Shown: positions 6,318 to 11,973 of the stretch, piece by piece
Layout of the letters: the number at the start of each line of letters is the position of its first letter
Position numbering within the stretch: the first letter of the stretch is position 1
Assembly: GCA_021647375.1 (NCBI GenBank)
Contig: JAKIUV010000078.1
Span: forward strand, 1-11,973
Reading direction: 5' to 3'
From: Robiginitomaculum sp.
GTDB lineage: Bacteria > Pseudomonadota > Alphaproteobacteria > Caulobacterales > Maricaulaceae
DNA length: 11,973 nt
Program-made: the position numbers and the translations under genes
Notes under the pieces: model-generated
What the model was told of the DNA's origin: nothing
Seen by the model: the letters and a program-made list of their open reading frames with translations, nothing else
Databases searched by the model: none

Positions 6318-7246
6318 GTCATCACCTCCGCATACCAGCTCGCTCGCCATAATTTTAGGGCTATCAGTCTTATTTTGGTTGGTAGGGCTGTGGTGCGCAC
6401 CAGAACTTTAAGCATGGGCCGCATCAATTTTTGCCCCGGTACATGCCCGAGTTTTTTGCTGAGCCTATAAAGCGTCAAAGTTTTGGCCAAGTCCGGGTGG
6501 GCATTGGTAAAGCGCACATAATTTGCCCCGCTGTTTTTAAATCTGCTCAAGAGCGTGTCCGTGCTTTCCAGACCAAGATGTAAGGCCGGAATATCCGCGT
6601 GTTTAAGGCGGTATTTGGCCGCGACCCGCGCCGCCCATTCACTATCTTCCCAGCCCCAACCGGTAAAGCCGGTGTCGAACGGTTCCGCGTCCAGAATTTT
6701 CGCGCGCACACACAGATTGGATGAACACACATATTGCGCCCCGGCTTTGCTACGGTCTTCCGCGCTGAGGCAATCGGATGTTTGCGAAAATGCACGGTGT
6801 AACTCGGTCTCGGTGGATTGTATTTGCTTTGGCACGGTAAACCCGCCGAAGATAATATCGGCGGAGTCGGCGTTTATTTCGGCCAGATAATCACCTAGGA
6901 AATGTGTTTCGACCGGGCGCATATCCGCATCCAAGAACAACACCCATTTTGCTTTGGCTTGGGATTTCAGATAATTGCGGGCAGGGGAGCGGCCTTGGTT
7001 TTTCTGTGCAAAAAACAGGCTAATGGGTGCCGTGCTTTTCTTGGCAGTGTTAATAAGGCGAGCATTGACATTGGCATCACCCGTGCCGTCATCATACATC
7101 AATATTTCAGCACCGCCTGCGGCTTGCGCCTGCACAAGCAAGTCGTTCAAGAGCAATACCGGGTCATCATGATAATAGGGCACGAGTACGGATAAGGTCG
7201 GCATGGCTCCGGCTTTAGCGGTTTTATTTTTAAATGTTTCGATCAT
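6314..7246 (-). CDS. Family 2 glycosyltransferase with galactosyltransferase-like C-terminus
   Basis: A 310-residue GT2 enzyme. LSVLVPYYHDD (18-28) starts the GT-A domain, MYDDGTGDANV (50-60) is the first acidic loop, GRSPARNYL (85-93) follows, and VLFLDADMRP (102-111) carries the DxD that binds metal and nucleotide sugar. FTGWGWEDSEWAAR (194-207) is the GWGxED signature of the GT7C/galactosyltransferase-type C-terminal half, with the probable catalytic acid. The C-terminal 50 residues are basic and amphipathic (KVLVRTTALPTKIRLI), suiting membrane attachment. The ATG at 7246 overlaps the Wzx stop (ATGA) and has AAGGAG eight bases upstream, so it is kept over the internal Met15. Its end overlaps the deacetylase start by four bases. 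It should extend the undecaprenyl-linked repeat unit; the sugar donor is not predictable. Confidence 0.87.
   Translation of the reverse strand: MIETFKNKTAKAGAMPTLSVLVPYYHDDPVLLLNDLLVQAQAAGGAEILMYDDGTGDANVNARLINTAKKSTAPISLFFAQKNQGRSPARNYLKSQAKAKWVLFLDADMRPVETHFLGDYLAEINADSADIIFGGFTVPKQIQSTETELHRAFSQTSDCLSAEDRSKAGAQYVCSSNLCVRAKILDAEPFDTGFTGWGWEDSEWAARVAAKYRLKHADIPALHLGLESTDTLLSRFKNSGANYVRFTNAHPDLAKTLTLYRLSKKLGHVPGQKLMRPMLKVLVRTTALPTKIRLIALKLWRASWYAEVMT
6324..6329 (-). promoter_or_regulatory. Strong Shine-Dalgarno site of the deacetylase gene
   Basis: GGAGGT on the - strand, six bases before the ATG at 6317, inside the last codons of the upstream GT2 gene. It fixes the start and indicates efficient re-initiation within the operon. 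Confidence 0.75.
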
Positions 7247-8721
7247 GCCAAAGTCTCCTTGGTTTTGGCGTGCCTACGGTTTTTAAATTTCTCCAGAAAG
7301 TCTTTGGCCAAATTGCGGCAATTGGCAGCATTAATGGCAAAGGCAACAAACCCGTAAACCACTGCGCCAACGCTGGCTTTTAGAACAAGTTCTGCAAAAT
7401 CGGGTAATGTGTTTACGCTAGGCGGTAATGCCAGCACCACACCGACCATGACCAAGCAGGCAAATGTGCATTGTAGTAAAGCCTTGATCGGCATGGGTAA
7501 GGGGAAAGAGCGCCGCGCCACAACCAATGTCAATACTAGGCCAAAACCATAAGCAATCAAGGTCGCCCATACCGCGCCCATAAGGCCGTGAATAGGGATG
7601 AGCCAAATGTTCAGGCCTATGTTTATAAGCACGGGCAGAACCATGGTCGCGGCCAAGGTTCCGGTTTTGCGCGACAGCATAAAGGCGCGTTGGGCATAAT
7701 AGGTGATAAACCCGTTCATCACACCGGCAAAAGCAATCCACGGCATAACTTTAACGGCTTCTGCCCGCACGGATTCTCCGAGGATAAATCCCGCAGGCTC
7801 GGCGACAAGCGCAACACCTGTGGCGGCAGGCAGTATAATCAACAGCAAAAACTCTCCGTAGCTTTTCAGGACTTTCTTGGTTTTCTCCAAGCCCTCTTGT
7901 TCCAATGTTGTGATTGCGATGGGGGTGACGGCCATGGCTATCCAGATAAATAATACGTCTAAGGATCGGTTAGCAAGGTTGTAACCGGCATTATATTCAC
8001 CGACTGAGAGGTCGCCCATGAAGTATTTGATGAAGAACAAATCACCTTGGGATAATATATAAGCCAGCATCAGGGAAAAACATATGGGCATACCGTAAGC
8101 AAAATAGGCGCGGGCGCGGTCTTTTTCAAACTTACCACCTTTTGTGCGTTTGAGCATAAATGGTAAATCAATCAGCAAGGCGAGTACCGTGCCTGCAACA
8201 ATCCCGATAAATGGTGCCACCTCACGCAGGGGTGTAGTCAGAATAAGGATGATCCCAACACCAAACCCGAGCAGGCTTTGGGTGGAATGAATGGCACTGA
8301 AACGGCCAATCCGGTGCGCCGCCTTATGGGCTTCGATACCGATATTATATGTGAGGGTTAAACAAGTGGAGGCAAATGCAAATGCCAACAGGGTTTTCAT
8401 AGTGGCGGAAACCGGCAGTATATAAACAAGCCCCATCATAATCGGCAGGCCGATAATGCCCATGCTTATGGCGGTGACATAGCTGGTCTTGAGGTGTGAA
8501 GCCAGCTCGCCACGCCGTTCAGCCCGTGCGTAGAAACGCGCCATGGCGGCTTCTATCCAGGTGAATGCCACCATGTGAATAAAGTGTAAGCTGGCGATAG
8601 CCAAGGCATAGCGGCCAAATTCGGCGCCGTCCAACAGGCGCGTCAGAATGGCAATCGTGCCAAAGCTGATAATGATATTGGCCAGATTAACCGGGACATA
8701 TCCGAGCATTTGTTTCCACAT
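7243..8721 (-). CDS. Wzx-type oligosaccharide flippase (MOP superfamily)
   Basis: A 492-residue polytopic membrane protein of the polysaccharide-synthesis/MATE (MOP) superfamily, usual length for Wzx. The chain starts VNLANIIISFGTIAILTRLL, which matches the first helix and the loop typical of these flippases (RLLDGAEFGRYALA). Hydrophobic segments run along the whole protein in two halves, about 12-14 in all, with charged cytoplasmic loops such as KRTKGGKFEKDR near residue 190. The C-terminal 25 residues are basic (KFKNRRHAKTK). Wzx carries the undecaprenyl-linked repeat unit across the inner membrane. It lies nine bases after the priming transferase and overlaps the next GT2 by four bases, firmly in the EPS operon. 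The start ATG has only a weak purine-rich site, so translation may depend on coupling. Substrate specificity cannot be read from the sequence. Confidence 0.88.
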   Translation of the reverse strand: MWKQMLGYVPVNLANIIISFGTIAILTRLLDGAEFGRYALAIASLHFIHMVAFTWIEAAMARFYARAERRGELASHLKTSYVTAISMGIIGLPIMMGLVYILPVSATMKTLLAFAFASTCLTLTYNIGIEAHKAAHRIGRFSAIHSTQSLLGFGVGIILILTTPLREVAPFIGIVAGTVLALLIDLPFMLKRTKGGKFEKDRARAYFAYGMPICFSLMLAYILSQGDLFFIKYFMGDLSVGEYNAGYNLANRSLDVLFIWIAMAVTPIAITTLEQEGLEKTKKVLKSYGEFLLLIILPAATGVALVAEPAGFILGESVRAEAVKVMPWIAFAGVMNGFITYYAQRAFMLSRKTGTLAATMVLPVLINIGLNIWLIPIHGLMGAVWATLIAYGFGLVLTLVVARRSFPLPMPIKALLQCTFACLVMVGVVLALPPSVNTLPDFAELVLKASVGAVVYGFVAFAINAANCRNLAKDFLEKFKNRRHAKTKETLA

Positions 8722-8730
8722 AGCGGAAGC

Positions 8731-10374
8731 CTATCTATCGTTTTCTCTGTCGCCGAGCAAGCACGGCAAGGTTTTGACCATGATCATAAGGTCGAACAAT
8801 ACGCTGGAGCGTTCAATATATTCTATATCCAATTGCACCCGCCTTGCCACACTTTCCGCGTCGTGCAGGGGGCCGCGTGAACCGTTGATTTGCGCCCAAC
8901 CGGTTAGGCCGGGTTTAACCTTGAGACGGTGGGCATATTCGTCGACCAATTTATAAGTCTCGATATTGCCCGTGTGCATACCAACCGCATGGGGGCGTGG
9001 TCCAACGAGGGACATGTCGCCCTTTAGTACATTGAGGAGTTGCGGCAATTCGTCCAAGCTGGTTTTGCGGATAAAGCGCCCGACTTTTGTGACGCGGGTG
9101 TCGCCTTTGGTGACTTGGGAGCGGGCGTCTTTGTCTTCGTCCTCGACTTTGAGGGAGCGGAACTTAAACACGCTGAATATCCGGTTGTTAAAGCCTTGGC
9201 GTTGTTGCTTGAACAAAACCGGCCCCGGACTATCCAGCTTAATCACCAGCGCAATAATCGCCAGCACGGGTGCGCCGAACAAAAGAGCCGTGCCGCTTAT
9301 GGCGATGTCCATAAAGCGCTTGGCGAAGACGGCGCTGCCCGAAAATGTTTTGCCCGAAATATCGCGAGTGCCGATGGCGGCGATTTGGGTCAGGCGTTGT
9401 TGCACATGATCCAGATTCTCAAACTCGTCGACCACAAAAGCTATGCGGTTGGGTAATTTGCGCACTTGGTTGACGAAAGCAGTTTTGCGCGCTTCGGCTA
9501 AATCCGGCAGGGTTACAATAATTCTATCCACATAGGGCAGGGCGTCCCAATCCAGCATATCCTTAATCTTTCCGACCACGGGAACACCGTGAATGTTGTG
9601 GGGCGCACGGGATAAGCGTTCATCAAAAATCGCCAGAATGTTAAGTTCGCGCGTGCGAGCATTTTCTTCAATCAACCGCCGCGCCGCTTCGGTAGCACCG
9701 AGCATAACAATGGTCGGGATAAGCTGGCCGCGTTCGTGCTGGCGCTTAATCCATATATAATAAATCGTGTGTAAAACCAGAAGCGTCGTAGTGGCCAATA
9801 GGCCGGATATGGCGAGTGCGTCTGGCAAGAAGGTATCGGGCTTGGCAATCAAGGCAATCGCCAGCCAAACACCGAGCGCCGCCGACGCCCCCAGCATGAC
9901 TTTTTTCATATGAGCGCCATAGGTTTCAGCCGGGGAAAACTGGTGGGCTTTGACTAAAAACAGTGCCGCAAAAAACCCGATAGCGCCCGTCAGGCCAGCG
10001 GCAAGGGGCGCCAGAACGGCTTTATTATTGATGCCGATATAACCGCTCCAGATAGAGATCAAAATCACAGCCGTGACGCACAGGGCGTCTAATGTGCGCA
10101 AGCTGAACCGTAGCGCTGCCATATTACCCGTTTGCGCCGGGAAGTGAATATCCGAGAGCTTTACCCGAGGGCGGTCTTTGGGTTCTTGGTGTGTTTTTTC
10201 AACCCGGGCTTTGGCACGTGTTTGGGCAGGTGTTTGTGATCGCGTTCGGGTGCGGCGCGCAAATGCTTCGACGGTTTCCACTTGCCGTTTTTGCACCGGA
10301 ACACCCCCACCTTGCGGCGGTTTTTTCGTAAGATTATTGGTCGAGCCTGCGCCCGAATTTTTTAACTGTTTCAT
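8731..10374 (-). CDS. Undecaprenyl-phosphate glycosyl-1-phosphate transferase (EPS priming enzyme)
   Basis: A 547-residue polyisoprenyl-phosphate hexose-1-phosphate transferase (PssY/WcaJ/ExoY-like), which starts EPS repeat-unit synthesis at the inner membrane. Residues 1-80 are basic, polar and probably disordered. Hydrophobic segments lie at about 92-115, 118-142, 158-177 and 185-208. A Rossmann/CoA-binding-like domain covers about 218-330 (TIVMLGATEAARRLI). The catalytic domain starts at KRFMDI (352-357), with the re-entrant helix, then LDSPGPVLFKQQR (380-392), FKFRSL (403-408), the Asp/Glu pair in LDELPQL (440-446), GDMSLVGPRP (452-461) and KPGLTGWAQINGSRG (487-501). Length fits the long members of the family. 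As first gene of the run it likely carries the operon promoter upstream of 10374. The ribosome site is weak (GGTGGG). A later start, for example Met84, cannot be excluded. The first sugar (glucose or galactose) is not determined. Confidence 0.92.
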   Translation of the reverse strand: MKQLKNSGAGSTNNLTKKPPQGGGVPVQKRQVETVEAFARRTRTRSQTPAQTRAKARVEKTHQEPKDRPRVKLSDIHFPAQTGNMAALRFSLRTLDALCVTAVILISIWSGYIGINNKAVLAPLAAGLTGAIGFFAALFLVKAHQFSPAETYGAHMKKVMLGASAALGVWLAIALIAKPDTFLPDALAISGLLATTTLLVLHTIYYIWIKRQHERGQLIPTIVMLGATEAARRLIEENARTRELNILAIFDERLSRAPHNIHGVPVVGKIKDMLDWDALPYVDRIIVTLPDLAEARKTAFVNQVRKLPNRIAFVVDEFENLDHVQQRLTQIAAIGTRDISGKTFSGSAVFAKRFMDIAISGTALLFGAPVLAIIALVIKLDSPGPVLFKQQRQGFNNRIFSVFKFRSLKVEDEDKDARSQVTKGDTRVTKVGRFIRKTSLDELPQLLNVLKGDMSLVGPRPHAVGMHTGNIETYKLVDEYAHRLKVKPGLTGWAQINGSRGPLHDAESVARRVQLDIEYIERSSVLFDLMIMVKTLPCLLGDRENDR

Positions 10375-10652
10375 TCAACCCACCATGTCGGGGTGTCCCA
10401 TATTTGGGTGTACCCACCATTATTATTGCGTGCAATCTATCCCAATAGGGAAAATAATGCGTAAACAAGGAGCGGTTTTTTTGTATCAATCGCAGGCGGT
10501 TGTCGTTAATTTTCTATGAGTTTGTACCGAAACGGGGCGCAAGTCTGTGGGTATGGTTAATTTTAGGCTAATTTTGAAATTAAGTGAAAGTTCTTGGTAA
10601 ATTTATCATTCCGCTCTTGCAGACATCGCAAGTCTGCGCTAATCCCCCGCTC
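10375..10652. other. Leader/promoter region between the EPS operon and tRNA-Ser
   Basis: These 278 bases carry no ORF that I accept. They must hold the start signals of two divergent units, the EPS run (- strand) and tRNA-Ser (+ strand). A possible tRNA promoter is TTGAAA (10574-10579), 17 bases, GTAAAT, which is weak. An inverted repeat GCAGAC (10619-10624)/GTCTGC (10632-10637) lies 15 bases before the tRNA. Near the EPS start are the paired palindromes listed separately. Confidence 0.35.
10378..10420. promoter_or_regulatory. Paired palindromes in the leader of the EPS operon
   Basis: ACCCACCAT occurs at 10378-10386 and again at 10412-10420. Between them lie GGGGTGTCCC (10390-10399) and TGGGTGTACCCA (10404-10415), two palindromes with the shared core GGGTGT and centres about 15 bases apart. 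They end only a few bases before the start codon at 10374, so they would be in the 5' leader or over the promoter. They could be an operator for a dimeric regulator or an RNA structure that hides the ribosome site; neither is shown. Confidence 0.4.
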
Positions 10653-10743
10653 GGAGACGTGGCCGAGTGGTCGAAGGCGCTCCCCTGCTAAGGGAGTATG
10701 GGTCATAAGCCCATCGAGGGTTCGAATCCCTTCGTCTCCGCCA
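10653..10743 (+). tRNA. tRNA-Ser (anticodon GCU)
   Basis: The acceptor stem GGAGACG (10653-10659) pairs with CGTCTCC (10733-10739), followed by discriminator G and an encoded CCA. The D arm is GCCGAGTGGTCGAAGGC. The anticodon stem CTCCC/GGGAG encloses CTGCTAA, with anticodon GCT at 10687-10689, reading AGC and AGU. A long variable arm (ATGGGT/GCCCAT) marks it as a class II tRNA, as expected for serine. The T arm GAGGG TTCGAAT CCCTT is standard. tRNA-Ser genes are frequent integration sites for genomic islands, and degraded mobile DNA lies directly downstream. Confidence 0.97.
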
Positions 10744-10798
10744 TTGCCTTTGACTAAGCATATGAAATATATGACATATTGTGTAGGGAAGAAAACCT

Positions 10799-10857
10799 GT
10801 TCCCACTTTTGTTCCCACTTGCGAAAATATTTATTTTTTGAATGTTCTGTTACCACT
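10799..10857. repeat. Tandem GTTCCCACTT repeats just after tRNA-Ser
   Basis: GTTCCCACTT is present at 10799-10808 and 10811-10820 (12-base period), and a diverged GTTACCACT lies at 10849-10857. They start 56 bases after the tRNA. Short tandem direct repeats close to a tRNA 3' end resemble arm-type binding sites of tyrosine integrases at the edge of an island. No integrase gene is visible in the window, so this stays an inference. Confidence 0.4.
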
Positions 10858-10996
10858 GAAAGTCCATGTGCTTAAATGTATTTGCAGATCCGTGATTCTT
10901 CGTGCTTTTAAATGTTAATTTCTTAATCTTACGCCGCGAAAACGGGCGACTCCGTTTCCTCGGTACAACAACTGTTAAGCTGCAACGTCTACTAAA

Positions 10997-11459
10997 GCCG
11001 ACCGCGCCGCCGACAGCCGCACCTGCAATGGCAACCCCGACACCTGCGGCGGTCAGTGTAGCACCAGCGGCTGCGCCTGCAATTACGGCGCCGCTCAATC
11101 CGGCACCACTAACAACGGCTCCAAAGCCAGCTGCTGCTCCGCCCAGAAAACCGCCCGTGCCGCTCAAGACAGCCGCAAGTCCACCCACTGTTGCTCCCGC
11201 CGTCGCAAATGTCACAACTGCTGCAACCACCACCAATAGTATAGCCCCCGCAACCCCGCAATTCGCGCCGTCCTTGGGCGGTTCAGGCGTTGTCGGACTT
11301 ACGTCGCCAATCGCCTCTGCTGGGTCGTAGGGTTTGAAGGTGTTTGCGCCGAATGCCCTGCATGAGGTTGCCCGCAGGGCAATGAGCTATCGGTGTCGCC
11401 GCTGCGCACAGTGTAGGCACCACCTGCTGCGCCTTGGTTATAGCTGTTAATGGGCTTCG
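10997..11459 (-). pseudogene. Decayed Rhs-type polymorphic toxin fragment
   Basis: Read on the - strand, 11392-11415 encodes YTVRSGDT, a LysM-type motif. It is followed, after a one-base frameshift, by codons fitting SSIALRA. About 35-40 residues expected next are missing. In the shifted frame, 11291-11344 encodes NTFKPYDPAEAIGDVSPT, then a proline-rich linker, CGVAGAILLVVV, and a long Gly/Ala-rich hydrophobic stretch with glycine-zipper character down to about 10997. This order (LysM, NTFxPYDPxxAIGDxxPT, Pro/Lys linker, hydrophobic Cys-Gly segment) is what I know from the region just before the toxin domain of large secreted Rhs/YD-repeat proteins. No Rhs core repeats and no toxin domain are present. 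The stop codon, frameshift and deletion mark it as dead. Downstream of 10997 the same frame runs on to 10850 as a basic tail that I do not recognise. The family match is from memory of its motifs, not a search. Confidence 0.62.
11355..11380. repeat. Inverted repeat GCCCTGC/GCAGGGC at the Rhs deletion point
   Basis: GCCCTGC (11355-11361) and GCAGGGC (11374-11380) form a perfect seven-base stem with a 12-base loop, exactly where the Rhs remnant has lost its LysM middle. It may be the scar of the deletion. Confidence 0.5.
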
Positions 11460-11472
11460 GAGCGGTTATTGA

Positions 11473-11519
11473 GAGCGCATAGCGCTCACAATAAATAATA
11501 TGTCCGGGGGACATATTAT
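11473..11519. repeat. Two adjacent perfect palindromes
   Basis: GAGCGC (11473-11478) pairs with GCGCTC (11482-11487) over a three-base loop, and seven bases on, ATAATATGTCC (11495-11505) pairs with GGACATATTAT (11509-11519), also over three bases. They sit just outside the N-terminal limit of the Rhs remnant. The 11-bp stem lacks a T-run, so it is more likely an extragenic repeat or element end than a factor-independent terminator. Confidence 0.65.
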
Positions 11520-11973
11520 AGCGGAGAAGAATGCCGACGCCCCCTTAGGGCGGCGACCGTATTTGTTGAGGAGGGCGCAGGGCAGGTGCGGGAACGCAGG
11601 GTTAGACTTAACGGTTTATATTTCTACCTAAAAGTCGAACGTAATTGGGATTGGCGGGAGGGGTGGAGCAATGGTTTGTCAAATTACGGTGACACAAAAC
11701 AGCAATTAAATCGGTTACTGTCACCGATATCGCGCTCCGGACCCGGGATTTGATACCGAGTTTCGGCGGGAGTAGGCGTGTTGAGAGCGGCGAGCATGGG
11801 GAGAAACTAACGGAAATAGGTGTTGTACGCAAGTGTCCATCAATGGTGGTGTGAACGGCGGTGCAATATTCGTCCACTGTAGCGAGGGTATTGTGTCCTC
11901 GCGGGCGGCGTAAAAGTCGTCCACTTTAAGGTTTTTCTGTTTTAACGGGAGGACCGGGAGATTTTCACAGTGG
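11520..11973. other. 454-base tail without a recognisable gene
   Basis: Both strands carry only short frames with no family I recognise. Visible structure: a small hairpin CGCCC/GGGCG (11538-11552); an inverted pair CGGTGACA (11687-11694)/TGTCACCG (11719-11726), related to the repeats near 3131; a hairpin GCGAGG/CCTCGC (11882-11902); and GTCCACT repeated near 11873 and 11916. The mix of short repeats and broken frames fits degraded mobile DNA continuing past the window end. Confidence 0.4.

Noticed and set aside
10458..10520. 20-codon leader peptide starting ATGCGTAAACAAGG
   Set aside because: No ribosome site or conserved pattern, and it is not followed by a + strand operon.
10563..10856. 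- strand frame of 97 codons across the tRNA
   Set aside because: Its middle (GIRTLDGLMTHTPLAGE) is the antisense translation of tRNA-Ser, a well-known false gene call.
10799..10857. CRISPR array
   Set aside because: The repeat unit is only 10 bases with a two-base gap; there are no spacers of regular length and no cas genes.
10902..11330. Ala/Pro-rich + strand frame of 142 codons
   Set aside because: It is the mirror of the Gly/Ala-rich Rhs remnant on the - strand; the composition comes from the opposite frame and no family motif is present.
11608..11924. Two - strand frames of 89 and 67 codons near the right end
   Set aside because: No start site, family motif or codon pattern supports them, and they overlap each other in different frames.

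Overview
The window looks like part of a moderately GC-rich proteobacterial chromosome, most likely an alphaproteobacterium. That guess rests on the ExoY/PssA flavour of the sugar-phosphate transferase and the overall gene style; no marker gene fixes the taxon. The main content is a Wzx/Wzy-type exopolysaccharide (EPS) locus that is split in two. At the left edge, on the + strand, are the end of a CpsD/ParA-like P-loop ATPase and, with an ATGA overlap, a Wzy/WaaL-type O-antigen polymerase/ligase. On the - strand, from 10374 down to 4598, is a tight five-gene run: priming glycosyl-1-phosphate transferase, Wzx flippase, GT2 glycosyltransferase, NodB-type deacetylase, second GT2. The last four are separated by 0 bp or overlap by 4-8 bp.

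The two halves are separated by about 2.6 kb of unrelated material: a secreted DUF4198 protein (- strand), an intergenic stretch holding a REP-like palindromic repeat inside a larger inverted repeat, rmuC (- strand), and a truncated, frameshifted IS110-family transposase. The locus has probably been a target for insertions or rearrangement.

To the right of the priming transferase is its promoter/leader region, with paired GGGTGT palindromes, followed by tRNA-Ser(GCU) on the + strand. Beyond the tRNA no intact gene is visible up to the window end. Instead there are tandem GTTCCCACTT repeats just after the tRNA, a decayed piece of an Rhs-type polymorphic toxin on the - strand (LysM-like motif, the linker before the toxin, and a Gly/Ala-rich hydrophobic segment), two adjacent palindromes, and about 450 bp without a recognisable gene. 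This reads as the eroded edge of a genomic island at a tRNA gene.

Proposed EPS pathway: the priming transferase puts the first sugar phosphate on undecaprenyl phosphate; the two GT2 enzymes extend it; the deacetylase, which has no visible signal peptide, may trim acetyl groups on the cytoplasmic lipid-linked unit; Wzx flips it; the O-antigen ligase-family protein polymerises or ligates it; and the ATPase fragment belongs to the chain-length/export control module. No clearly new system was found. The best leads are the Rhs remnant by the tRNA, the IS110 remnant with its possible relic bridge-RNA region, the REP-in-inverted-repeat element, and the P-loop ATPase lacking its lysine.
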